Origin: Acidobacteriota bacterium
GTDB lineage: Bacteria; Acidobacteriota; Vicinamibacteria; Marinacidobacterales; Marinacidobacteraceae
Direction: 5' to 3'
Assembly: GCA_022828085.1 (NCBI GenBank)
Contig: JAJEIY010000079.1
Span: forward strand, 1 to 36,402
Length of the DNA: 36,402 nt
Shown here in pieces: positions 14,857-22,408 of this stretch (the stretch's first letter is position 1; each line of letters begins with the position of its first letter). Under the pieces are notes generated by a model. That model was not told the origin of the DNA. It made no database searches and saw nothing but the letters and a program-made list of their open reading frames with translations. A program made the translations under genes and the position numbers.

Positions 14857-15468
14857 ATGGGAATAGACACAATGGCGGAGTTGCGAGCGGTCTATCGGCC
14901 TCCGGCCTCTAGGGCCAGCCTGAAGGTATTGGACCGTCTGGACATGCATTGCCGGAATTTCATCGCACTTTCCCCGTTCTACGTCATTAGCTCGGCGCGC
15001 GCCGACGGTCGGGCTGACGCCTCGCCACGCGGTGATCCGCCGGGATCCTTGGCATGCGTGCTGGACGACAAGACGCTGCTGCTTCCTGATCGACCGGGAA
15101 ACCGCCAGGTGGACACACTGATGAACTTGGTCGAGCGTCCACATGTGGGATTGGTGTTCTTCGTGCCAGGACTGACGGAGACGCTTCGCGTCAACGGACG
15201 GGCGGAGATATCCACCGACGCGGGTTTGCTGCAGCCGCTGGCCATCAACGGCAAGCTGCCCATCTCCGTCCTCAAGGTCACGGTCGAAGAGGCGTTCCTG
15301 CACTGCGCCAAGGCGCTGGTTCGCGCCCGGCTCTGGGAGCCGGCAGCCCAAGTCGAGCGCGCCCGGTATCCGACCTATGGGCAGGTCCTCGCGGACCAGA
15401 TTGCGGGCGCTGACGCGGTCGAGATCGATGCCGGCGAGGCGGAAAGCGCCCGCACTGAACTCTACTGA
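14857..15468 (+). CDS. pyridoxamine 5'-phosphate oxidase-family flavoprotein
   Basis: A 203-residue member of the PPOX-like split-barrel FMN family, closest in appearance to the DR2398/MSMEG_1061-type proteins of about 200 residues. The pattern is an N-terminal helix, PFYVISSARADGRADASPRGDPPG (strand and cofactor loop), LLLPDRPGNRQVDTLMNL (phosphate-binding region) and VGLVFFVPGLTETLRVNGRAEI, ending with a Cys-containing segment HCAKALVRARLW. These proteins bind FMN or similar cofactors and reduce or oxidise small molecules; the substrate is unknown. GGGAGGG lies about 6 bases before the ATG. Stands alone between accessory genes, so probably cargo. Confidence 0.85.
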   Translation: MGIDTMAELRAVYRPPASRASLKVLDRLDMHCRNFIALSPFYVISSARADGRADASPRGDPPGSLACVLDDKTLLLPDRPGNRQVDTLMNLVERPHVGLVFFVPGLTETLRVNGRAEISTDAGLLQPLAINGKLPISVLKVTVEEAFLHCAKALVRARLWEPAAQVERARYPTYGQVLADQIAGADAVEIDAGEAESARTELY

Positions 15469-15652
15469 ACGGTAGCGTTGCAACTCGAAGCCGCGACCGT
15501 AGCGAAGTGACGAAGGTAGTCGCCGGTGTGAGGTCCCGCTGCTGGCATCCTGAGTTTGCCGTTCATGGCAACCGCAAACTGCACACTCGTGGGGGAACTG
15601 AGGGACACGAACAGGACCTCGACGGTGCTGACCTTGATCAAGGGCGTCTAGA
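15469..15652. other. intergenic, no gene seen
   Basis: Short stretch between the flavin protein and the IstB remnant without a recognisable gene, promoter or repeat. Confidence 0.4.
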
Positions 15653-15775
15653 AATGAGGTAACTGCGCTCCGGGACGAGTTGATGGCGGCGACGGTCATC
15701 GAGCGCCTACTGCACCAGTACCACATCGCCAACATCCGGGGAAACAGCTACCCGATGCGGGAGCACCAGCAATGG
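15653..15775 (+). pseudogene. istB: IstB (IS21-family helper ATPase) C-terminal remnant
   Basis: Translation EVTALRDELMAATVIERLLH then QYHIANIRGNSYPMREHQQW matches the usual IstB end (dispersed DRLLHH…, NIRG-SYR-R). The ATPase core and the IstA transposase are absent, and downstream sequence reads into unrelated DNA. It marks a former IS21-type insertion, mostly deleted. Confidence 0.6.
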
Positions 15776-16242
15776 CTGTGCTCCCCGGCCGAACGCCAGC
15801 GTCAGGGCATCGCCATGAGATCCCCGCCACCGCAGCCGTCGGGCGCGATTCAGCCCAGACTCCGGTCGCTCCGCTCCCTCCGTCTGGGGCGAATCGCTGG
15901 GACCACGTCACCGGGACAACGTCTACTTCGCTCCCGATCCCTCCAAGCGAAGTGTGCAGTCTTCAGTTGCCAAGAATGAGCAGTTTCCGGTTGCCATTGA
16001 CAAACGGCCTCGTCTGGGGGAGATCGGGTTGCAGTGGGGGGGCTGACGATCCTTTCGACGCCGCTCGACCACCGCACGTTCGACTCAGCGCCCCTACGGC
16101 ACTTGGACCCAGCGTAAGGCATGTCCCCTCGCCCGCCCGACTACGCTTGCTGTGCCTAGTCAGGTGGGCGGTGCCCGTCAACCTCTGGGTCCCGAGCGCC
16201 GCAGGTGGCTCACGGCGCCCGACAGCAAGGACGGGAAGCGTC
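15776..16242. other. non-coding stretch, no gene seen
   Basis: About 470 bp after the IstB remnant. Frames crossing it are low-complexity Arg/Pro/Ser-rich and lack ribosome binding sites. No repeat or RNA recognised. Likely debris left by IS activity. Confidence 0.4.
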
Positions 16243-16941
16243 ATGAACGAAGAACGAAGGGCTCAATGGATGCGCGTGATCCGGAAGGCGCGCCGAGGCG
16301 AACCAGTGTCATCGCAGGAACACGACACTCTGCTCCGCGAAGGTCTCTTCCAAGGACTGGAGGAGCCTACCGCCGAGGAAGAGGCCCGCTATGTTGTGCG
16401 ATACCTCCTCTCTGGAGAGGACCTTTCGGACATCCCTCCACGCGGTCCGCGGGAGGCCGAGAACTGGTTCGCCATGCGGGACGAGTGGGGCGCGGAACTC
16501 CAGATGGAGAAGCTCCGCAGGATGATCGCCGCCAGCCGGTACGACCCCGTCTACTCGACGGCCCTGAACCACGTCGCGATCCGGATCCAAGAGGAGCGCC
16601 GCTGGTGGCCCGCCATCCTGGCGGATTGGGACGTTGCGGTTCGCCGGGGAACATGGTCCATGCCGGCCCAGCCGCGCGGCAACCAGGGGCAACCCCACCA
16701 CACTAAAGACGCCCGCAACCTGTGGATCGCGTATGCGTTCAGCGTCCTCGTCTATCTTGGACTGGAGAAGACGGCGGCCTACTACGTCATCGGGGACGAA
16801 CTCGACAAGAACGAGCGCACCGTGATGCGGGCGGTCCGGTCGGCGAAAGCGCGGATTCGGCGCCTCCCGGCCCCCTGGGAGTGCTGGCCATGTTGGCAGA
16901 AGGAAGGGCCGAGCGTCCACTTGACACCTATCCGCAGATAG
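16243..16941 (+). CDS. hypothetical protein, 232 aa
   Basis: Unrecognised soluble protein. An N-terminal charged helical region (RAQWMRVIRKARRGEPVS) is followed by EEEARYVVRYLLSGEDLSD, and a His/Trp-bearing middle (RRWWPAILADWDVAVRRGTW). The C-terminal part (LWIAYAFSVLVYLGLEKTAAYYVIGDELDKNERTVMRAVRSAKAR, given in pieces: LWIAYAFSVLVY, KTAAYYVIGDEL, RTVMRAVRSAKARIRR) resembles a helix-turn-helix with a recognition helix, so DNA binding is possible. ATG at 16243 has only GGAAG upstream. The last codons lie inside the TTGACA…TCTAAC motif, so the C-terminus LTPIRR may be a product of a module junction. Could be a regulator of the operon that follows. Confidence 0.6.
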   Translation: MNEERRAQWMRVIRKARRGEPVSSQEHDTLLREGLFQGLEEPTAEEEARYVVRYLLSGEDLSDIPPRGPREAENWFAMRDEWGAELQMEKLRRMIAASRYDPVYSTALNHVAIRIQEERRWWPAILADWDVAVRRGTWSMPAQPRGNQGQPHHTKDARNLWIAYAFSVLVYLGLEKTAAYYVIGDELDKNERTVMRAVRSAKARIRRLPAPWECWPCWQKEGPSVHLTPIRR

Positions 16942-16950
16942 GCGTCTAAC
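16921..16950 (+). promoter_or_regulatory. putative conjugation operon promoter with dyad operator
   Basis: TTGACA (16921-16926), an 18-bp spacer and TCTAAC (16945-16950), with the dyad GACACCTATC-CGCA-GATAGGCGTC at 16923-16946. It points at the AlpA-like gene 60 bp downstream. The inverted near-copy upstream of mobC has the same elements. Alternatives are an oriT-like site (CACCTATCC recalls the IncP-type nick region) or a recombination site. Confidence 0.5.
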
Positions 16951-17008
16951 GCTCGCCCGGAGCTTTCCGGCATGGTCCGGGCCCTTTCCCGCCGGGGAGG
17001 TGCCCGAC

Positions 17009-17236
17009 ATGACCACCCACAAGCGCCTGCTTCGCCGCAAGGAGGTCGAGCGGTACTGCCAGATCGGCCGCTCGACCATCTACCGCCTGATGCGCGAGGG
17101 GCTGTTCCCCGTCCCGATCCGCGTGGGGCCGCGCGCCGTCCGCTGGCCCGAGCACGAACTGACGGCCTGGCTGGCCCGGCGCCCGCGGGCGACCGGGGAG
17201 ACCGGGCGGTCCGCCGACGCCACTCCCCGCGACTGA
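17009..17236 (+). CDS. AlpA/excisionase-like helix-turn-helix regulator
   Basis: A 75-residue MerR-like winged DNA-binding protein: LLRRKEVERYCQIGRSTIYR (helix-turn-helix), a Gly-Pro wing (GLFPVPIRVGPRAVRWPE) and a final helix (HELTAWLARR). AlpA-type proteins activate integrase genes or act as excisionases. GGGGAGG precedes the ATG by 8 bases; an upstream GTG is less likely. First gene of the conjugation operon and 60 bp from the dyad promoter, so it is the natural candidate to bind that dyad and its twin before mobC (inference). Confidence 0.88.
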   Translation: MTTHKRLLRRKEVERYCQIGRSTIYRLMREGLFPVPIRVGPRAVRWPEHELTAWLARRPRATGETGRSADATPRD

Positions 17237-17284
17237 CCGGCCCGGCTTCCGTTCGGGTTTCGGGTTCGCCATCGCGCGCGAGTC

Positions 17285-18160
17285 ATGCCAGCAAACGCCG
17301 CTCGTCCGGCCAATGCCGCAGTGGACTACCTCAACAGGCTCTACCAGCCCGACGACCGCCTGGCCATCGTCGCCGTCGGCCGCCACGGGCCGGACCCGAA
17401 GGTGGAGCAGCGCGTCGTGACGGCCCGCGCGGCCGTCCGTCCCGGCTACCAGCGGTTCCTGCGCCACCTCAATGCGTCCGGCCACGACATCTTCGTGTCG
17501 ATGAACCCCATCCGTCCGGGGACCCGGTCGCGCGAGAAGGCCGACGTGCTCGAAGTCCGCCGGCTCCAGCTCGACCTCGACAAGAAAGGCCCGGACTCCC
17601 TCCGGAAGGTCCTCTCCGACGTGAACGCCGGCCACCTTCCCGCGCCGACCGCCGTGGTCCGCTCCTCCCGCCGGAACTACCAGGTCCTCTGGCACGCGAA
17701 CCCGGGCGCCTGGACCCCCGACGCCGCCGAGGACGCCATGCGCCGGCTTGCCGGCCAGTACGACGGCGATTCCTCGGTGGCCGACGTGGCCCGGGTGATG
17801 CGGCTCCCCGGCTTCCGCAACAAGAAGCCCGAGCGTGACGACGCTCCGGTCGTCTGGACCCCGCACGACGGAGGCCCGGTGCAACCCGACCAGTTCGCCC
17901 ACCTGCCGGCGCCGGAGAGGGCGGCGCCCGTCCGCCGCGAGAAGAAGGACACCACCAGGCGCGAACTGTCGCAGTCCGACCGGGACTGGGCCTATGTGAA
18001 GGACCAGCTCCGCCGCGGAACGCCGGCGCAGCGCCTCGTCGCCCACCTCGAGACGACGCGCCAGGACAAGCACAACCCCCGCGACTACGCCGAGCGCACC
18101 GTCCGGAAGGCACGGGCGGCCCTCGGCCTCACCCAATCCCGCGCCGTCCCGGCGCGCTGA
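17285..18160 (+). CDS. RepB-like DNA primase
   Basis: A 291-residue protein of the RepB primase family found on RSF1010-type and other plasmids. Core motifs: DIFVSMNPIRPG, the acidic pair in LQLDLDKKGPDSL (metal-binding Asp-x-Asp), PTAVVRSSRRNYQVLWH and the C-terminal VADVARVMRLPGFRNKK, which matches the family's conserved end. A charged helical tail follows. It primes replication of the transferred single strand or of an episomal form. Its presence suggests the element can replicate at least transiently or complete the second strand after transfer. Start ATG at 17285 follows a 48-bp gap after the AlpA-like gene. Confidence 0.85.
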   Translation: MPANAARPANAAVDYLNRLYQPDDRLAIVAVGRHGPDPKVEQRVVTARAAVRPGYQRFLRHLNASGHDIFVSMNPIRPGTRSREKADVLEVRRLQLDLDKKGPDSLRKVLSDVNAGHLPAPTAVVRSSRRNYQVLWHANPGAWTPDAAEDAMRRLAGQYDGDSSVADVARVMRLPGFRNKKPERDDAPVVWTPHDGGPVQPDQFAHLPAPERAAPVRREKKDTTRRELSQSDRDWAYVKDQLRRGTPAQRLVAHLETTRQDKHNPRDYAERTVRKARAALGLTQSRAVPAR

Positions 18161-18174
18161 CCGGAGGACCCCCC

Positions 18175-18390
18175 ATGGCCACCAGCGAAATCACCCTCGA
18201 GAGCGGCGAACGCGCCCTCTTCGTCGATACCGAAGCGGAGTTCGCGCAAGCCCTGGACCGCGACCTTCCCATCGTCGCCCCGGTGGAGATCGCGGCCGCC
18301 TTCGGCTTCCCCGAAGACGGCGACGGCCAGGAGTCCGGCGACGACTTCGCCGCCGAGTTCGACGACCACGGCGACCACGGCGGCGTCTGA
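18175..18390 (+). CDS. small acidic protein, 71 aa
   Basis: Unrecognised, with a very acidic C-terminal end (EDGDGQESGDDFAAEFDDHGDHGG). GGAGGA lies 6 bases before the ATG and it sits 14 bp after the primase gene, so it is co-transcribed. DNA-mimic acidic proteins are known among anti-restriction factors and it lies next to two ArdC genes, which makes that worth testing; this is inference from charge and position only. Confidence 0.65.
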   Translation: MATSEITLESGERALFVDTEAEFAQALDRDLPIVAPVEIAAAFGFPEDGDGQESGDDFAAEFDDHGDHGGV

Positions 18391-18405
18391 TCCAGAGACA
18401 CGACG

Positions 18406-19497
18406 ATGGCCCGAACGAACACCGACGCTCCCCGCCGGGACCACGTCGGCGACTACCACCGCCAGTTCGCCGACGCGATCATCCGGCAGATCGAGGCCGG
18501 AACCGCTCCGTGGCAGAAGCCGTGGAAGCCGGGCGAGCGGTTCATGCCGCACAACGCCTTCAGCGGCAATCCGTACACGGGCGGCAACTCGCTGTATCTC
18601 GCGCAAGCCGGCCAGGAGCGCGGCTTCACCGACAACCGCTGGGCCACCTACCGGCAGATCGCCCAGGCCGGCGGCCACGTCAAGAAGGGCGAGCACGGCG
18701 AAAAGATCCTCTATTTCGACACCAAGAAGCTCTCTCCGAAGAAGGACGACAACGGTCGCCAGGTCCTCGACGGCGACGGGCGGCCCGTCTACGAGCGCCA
18801 CGACAAGGGGCGCGCCTTCGTCCGCACCTACACGGTGTTCAACGTGGAGCAGGCGCGCGGCCTGGACCTGCCCGCACGCGCCGCCCCGGTGGCCGACTGG
18901 CAGGCCCACAGGTCCGCCGAGGCGGTGATCGACGCCGCCGGCGTGACCATCAAGCACTCGCCCGGTAACCGTGCCTACTACTCGTCGAATCAGGACGAGA
19001 TCGTGCTTCCGGACCGGGGCCAGTTCCCGAGCGCCGAGCGCTACTACGCCACCGCCCTCCACGAGCTGTCACACGCAACCGGCCATGAAAGCCGGATGGA
19101 CCGCGAGACGTTCCACAACGCCGTCAAATACCCCACGGGCGGCTTCGGCAGCGCCCCGTACGCCCGCGAGGAGCTCCGGGCGGAAATCGCCTCCATGATG
19201 ACCGGCGAGCGCATCGGGATCGGCCACCACCCGCAGGACGGCCACTGCGGCAACAGCGCGGCGTACGTGAAGAGCTGGGTCGAGGCGCTCGAGAGCGACC
19301 CGCGCGAGATACACCGCGCCGCGGGCGAAGCGGACCGCATCTCCCGCTACCTCATCAGCCCGGCGCGCGAGCGCCTGGACGCGATCGCCGCCGAGCCGCA
19401 GGCCGTCGCCGCCATGGCGCCGCCCGAGCGCCCGCGCGCCTCGCGGGTCCCCGCGGCGCCGACGCATGAGACCCCGGCCCTCTCGCCGGGCCGCTGA
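18406..19497 (+). CDS. ardC: ArdC-like antirestriction protein, intact zincin motif
   Basis: 363 residues: an N-terminal ArdC ssDNA-binding domain (about residues 12-150, with IIRQIEAGTAPWQKPW and NPYTGGNSLYLAQ) and a C-terminal zinc-metallopeptidase-like domain with HELSH at residues 219-223 followed by ATGHESRMDRE. ArdC proteins enter recipients with the transferred strand and protect incoming DNA from restriction. The zinc site is complete here. It is followed 17 bp later by a paralogue, with GGAGG before that start. The C-terminal 40 residues are Pro/Ala-rich and poorly conserved. Confidence 0.9.
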   Translation: MARTNTDAPRRDHVGDYHRQFADAIIRQIEAGTAPWQKPWKPGERFMPHNAFSGNPYTGGNSLYLAQAGQERGFTDNRWATYRQIAQAGGHVKKGEHGEKILYFDTKKLSPKKDDNGRQVLDGDGRPVYERHDKGRAFVRTYTVFNVEQARGLDLPARAAPVADWQAHRSAEAVIDAAGVTIKHSPGNRAYYSSNQDEIVLPDRGQFPSAERYYATALHELSHATGHESRMDRETFHNAVKYPTGGFGSAPYAREELRAEIASMMTGERIGIGHHPQDGHCGNSAAYVKSWVEALESDPREIHRAAGEADRISRYLISPARERLDAIAAEPQAVAAMAPPERPRASRVPAAPTHETPALSPGR

Positions 19498-19514
19498 CCC
19501 AGGGAGGAACCACC

Positions 19515-20552
19515 ATGCCCGAAGCCCTGACCAACGGAACGCCGCCACGCGGCGCCGACGACAAGCCGCGTCGCGGCGTCGACGTGGCCACCGGCATCGC
19601 CGCTCCTTCCCGCTACCACGAGAAGTTCGCGGCCACCGTCATCAAGCAGATCGAAGAGGGAACGGCTCCGTGGCAGCGCGAAGCGAAGGCCGGAGAACCG
19701 GCCCTTCCCAGGAACGCCATCACCGGCCGGCGCTACACCGGCGGCAACGGCGCCTACCTCGCCTCCCGCGGCCACGACCGCGGCTTCACCGACAACCGCT
19801 GGGTCTCCAAGAAGCAGCTCCGCGAGAACGGCGGGAAGCTCGCCCGGGGCGCGGTCGGCGAACGCATCCTCTACCGCGACGACGCCGGCAAGCGGCCCGT
19901 CTGGCGCACCGCCACGGTCTACAACGTCGAGCAGACCCGCGGCCTCAAGCTGGACCGCCGGCCGCCGCGCGCCGAGTGGCACGCGCACCGTGCGGCGGAC
20001 GCCGTCATCGCCACTTCCGCCGTCCCCATCGACGAGTCCCCCGGCGACCTCGGCTACTACGTCCGGGAGCAGGACCGCATCGTCATCCCCGAGCGCGGCC
20101 GCTTCTCCAGCGCGGACACGTTCTACAACACCGCGTTCCGCCACATGGCCCACGCCACCGGCCACGAGGAGCGGATGAACCGGGACACCTTCCGGGAGGC
20201 GCATTCGGAAGGGCTCGACGGCGAGGCACACGGACGCGAGCACCTCCGCGTCGAGATCGCCACCATGACCACCACCCAGCGCGTCGGGGTCGGGTACCAG
20301 CCGGCCGATTCCGAGGCATACAAGGACCTGTGGGTGAAGGCGCTGAAGGCGGACCCCCGGGAGATCCACCGGGCGGCCGCCGAGGCCGACCGCATCTCGC
20401 GGACCCTGCTCCGGCCGGCGCGCGAACAGCTCCGCGACCTGGCGCGGGAGGCCCGTAGTCCGAACACCCGGCCCGCACCCGAGCGCGCCCCGGCCGCGCC
20501 ACCCCGGCCAGTGCCGGAACGGGCCGCGCCGAGCATGACCCCGGGACGGTGA
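19515..20552 (+). CDS. ArdC-like paralogue with degenerate zincin motif
   Basis: 345 residues, same two-domain plan as the preceding gene (VIKQIEEGTAPWQREAKAGE, RRYTGGNGAYLAS, YNVEQTRGLKL). At the peptidase motif the aligned HELSH is R-H-M-A-H (residues 209-213): the first His ligand and the catalytic Glu are both gone while the flanking TGHEERMNRD is kept. The N-terminal ssDNA-binding domain is well conserved. This looks like a tandem duplicate that gave up peptidase chemistry but kept DNA or substrate binding. GGGAGGAACC precedes its ATG. Confidence 0.88.
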   Translation: MPEALTNGTPPRGADDKPRRGVDVATGIAAPSRYHEKFAATVIKQIEEGTAPWQREAKAGEPALPRNAITGRRYTGGNGAYLASRGHDRGFTDNRWVSKKQLRENGGKLARGAVGERILYRDDAGKRPVWRTATVYNVEQTRGLKLDRRPPRAEWHAHRAADAVIATSAVPIDESPGDLGYYVREQDRIVIPERGRFSSADTFYNTAFRHMAHATGHEERMNRDTFREAHSEGLDGEAHGREHLRVEIATMTTTQRVGVGYQPADSEAYKDLWVKALKADPREIHRAAAEADRISRTLLRPAREQLRDLAREARSPNTRPAPERAPAAPPRPVPERAAPSMTPGR

Positions 20553-20562
20553 CGGCCTCGCC

Positions 20563-21474
20563 ATGAGCGTCCGGAGGCCCGACACCCGCCGCCAGGCTGC
20601 GCCGGAGGCCGTCGGGCGGCTTGACGCTTCGCGGCGCTCCGGCCATCGTGGGGAAAAAAGCGAGCGGCCCGAACCCCGCTCCGCCCGCACCCGCATGGAA
20701 GCGGCGCTCGTGGACGTCAGCATCCACGGGACCGTCTCCTACCGGGACATGGTGGCCGCGCACTTCGACGGCCATCCCTACGCCGCCCGCCGCGCGATCG
20801 ACAGGCTCATCGCCCAGGGTCTGCTTCAGGAGCGCACGGCAACCGCTCGAGGAGGTGGCTCGTTCAAGACGCTGACCGCCACCCGCGAGGGCGCGCGCAA
20901 GGCGCGGAGAGCCGCCCTACGCGACGGCCTCGACGCCGGGCAGCACTTCGGCGCCGGCTGGGGCAAGTCGCAGGACGCCGCTCACGACGTGGCGATCTAC
21001 CGCGCCGTGCGCGTCGCCCGCGCAGAACTCGCGGCCCAGGGAGCCACAGCGCGGCGCATCCGCCTCGACGGCGAACTCCGCGGGATCGTCGCCCGCCGCA
21101 GCGAGGCCGCCCGGGTGCGCGCCGGCAGGGCGGCCGCCGACGCCGAACGCCGGCGCGCCGCCACCGAGTACGGCCTGCCCATCGCCCCGGACGGAAAGGT
21201 CCTCTTCCCCGACGCCCAGGTGGAATACACCCTCACGGACGTGGACGGCCACGACACCTTCGGGCGGGTCAACATCGAAGTCGTCTCCCCGCACTACCGC
21301 GCCGCCACCATCGCCGCGAAAGCCGCGGCCGGCTTCGCGCTGTTCGGAGGCAACGGCAAGGCCGCCCGGAACATCGTCCGGCACGCCCTCCGCGCCGGGA
21401 AGGCCGCCACCGGGCCGGACACGAACGCCCGCGGCGGATCGAACCGACCGCCGTCCGACCTCTTCGAGATCTGA
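20563..21474 (+). CDS. winged-helix protein, possibly replication-relaxation-like
   Basis: 303 residues. After a 44-residue basic disordered start comes a winged helix (GTVSYRDMVAAHFDGHPYAA, RRAIDRLIAQGLLQER), then an alpha/beta region with AAHDVAIYRAV and FPDAQVEYTLTDVDGHD…VNIEVVSPHY. That order (wHTH, His-containing helix, PD…E strand) recalls replication-relaxation family proteins on mobile elements; the match is by pattern only. The start may be ATG 20563 or, more plausibly by domain limits, ATG 20695; neither has a good ribosome binding site. It sits between the ArdC pair and the T4SS genes, so DNA processing is likely. Confidence 0.6.
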   Translation: MSVRRPDTRRQAAPEAVGRLDASRRSGHRGEKSERPEPRSARTRMEAALVDVSIHGTVSYRDMVAAHFDGHPYAARRAIDRLIAQGLLQERTATARGGGSFKTLTATREGARKARRAALRDGLDAGQHFGAGWGKSQDAAHDVAIYRAVRVARAELAAQGATARRIRLDGELRGIVARRSEAARVRAGRAAADAERRRAATEYGLPIAPDGKVLFPDAQVEYTLTDVDGHDTFGRVNIEVVSPHYRAATIAAKAAAGFALFGGNGKAARNIVRHALRAGKAATGPDTNARGGSNRPPSDLFEI

Positions 21475-21476
21475 CG

Positions 21477-21794
21477 ATGCACCCCTGGAAAGTGAGCCTC
21501 GGCCTCACCGTCGCCGTCACGGCCTCCCTCGTCTTCGTGGCGGCCGCCCGCTTCGACTACCTCGGGCCGCACCGCCGGCTGATCCTCACCGAGCACTGGT
21601 GGCCCGTCCTCCTTTACGCCGGCTCCGCGGTCGCCGCCATCGTCGTCGCCCTGGCCGGAGTCCTCCGGAGCCTCGGCCTCTACGACGTGGGCCGGAAGGT
21701 GGACCTCGTGGAGCGGTCCGCCCGCCGCGGCGAAGGCGATCCCGAACTCGCCCGCCGCCTCCGCGACCAGGACCACGGCGACTTCGCCGAATAG
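21477..21794 (+). CDS. two-pass membrane protein, 105 aa
   Basis: Two membrane helices (residues about 7-24 and 43-65: VSLGLTVAVTASLVFVAAA and VLLYAGSAVAAIVVALAGVL) and a charged cytosolic tail (KVDLVERSARRGEGDPELAR). Starts 2 bp after the previous stop, so it is coupled. Immediately precedes virB2. No family recognised; a T4SS accessory membrane protein by position. Confidence 0.65.
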   Translation: MHPWKVSLGLTVAVTASLVFVAAARFDYLGPHRRLILTEHWWPVLLYAGSAVAAIVVALAGVLRSLGLYDVGRKVDLVERSARRGEGDPELARRLRDQDHGDFAE

Positions 21795-21823
21795 CCGACC
21801 CGAACCCCTACAGGAGCAGCCCC

Positions 21824-22108
21824 ATGAACCCCACCACGCGCCGCCTGACCATCGCCGCGACGGCCATCGCCCTCTTCCTGCCGGCGACCGCGCTCGCCCA
21901 GGGCGTGAGCCCCTGGCTCGACGCCGTCCAGGTCCTCCAGGACGCCTTCACCGGCCCCATCGCCCGCGGCCTTTCCCTCATCGCCATCGTGATCGGCGGC
22001 CTCATGTTCGCCTTCGGCGAAGGCGGCTCCAAGAAGGCCCTCGCCGGGATCATCTTCGGACTCGGCATGGCGATGGGCGCCGCCAACTTCCTCACCTGGC
22101 TCTTCTGA
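21824..22108 (+). CDS. virB2: VirB2/TrbC-family pilin
   Basis: 94 residues with a signal peptide ending ALAQG, then two hydrophobic helices (IARGLSLIAIVIGGLMFAFG and ALAGIIFGLGMAMGAANFL) separated by a Gly/Lys loop, the standard prepilin plan. CAGGAG lies 7 bases before the ATG. It forms the conjugative pilus subunit. Order virB2-virB3-virB4 follows. Confidence 0.88.
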   Translation: MNPTTRRLTIAATAIALFLPATALAQGVSPWLDAVQVLQDAFTGPIARGLSLIAIVIGGLMFAFGEGGSKKALAGIIFGLGMAMGAANFLTWLF

Positions 22109-22117
22109 GGACGCGCC

Positions 22118-22408
22118 TTGACCGGAACCCGTCCGTGGCACGGCCACCCCGCGCTCAGCCGGCCGCTCACCATCCTCGGCGTCGAGCGCCGCTGGTTCCT
22201 GCTCTCGCTCACCCTCGGGCTGGCAATGTGGAACGCCATCAACTCCCTCGTCACCGGCGCCGTCATCTTCTCGACGCTCTACGCGTCGGGCTGGTGGGCC
22301 TGGCGGAAGGACCCCCAGATGCTCGCCATCGTGGCCGCGAGCGCCGCCGGCAAGGTCCGCTACGACCCCGGCAAGCCGGGCGCCTGGCACGTCGACATCC
22401 TCGAATGA
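22118..22408 (+). CDS. virB3: VirB3/TrbD-family protein
   Basis: 96 residues: an N-terminal cytosolic stretch (HPALSRPLTILGVERRWF), paired membrane segments (LLSLTLGLAMWNAINSL, VTGAVIFSTLYASGWWAW) and DPQMLAIVAASAAG, typical of VirB3. Starts with TTG after a GAGGA. The TGA overlaps the virB4 ATG as ATGA. Inner-membrane T4SS component that assists VirB4. Confidence 0.88.
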   Translation: MTGTRPWHGHPALSRPLTILGVERRWFLLSLTLGLAMWNAINSLVTGAVIFSTLYASGWWAWRKDPQMLAIVAASAAGKVRYDPGKPGAWHVDILE

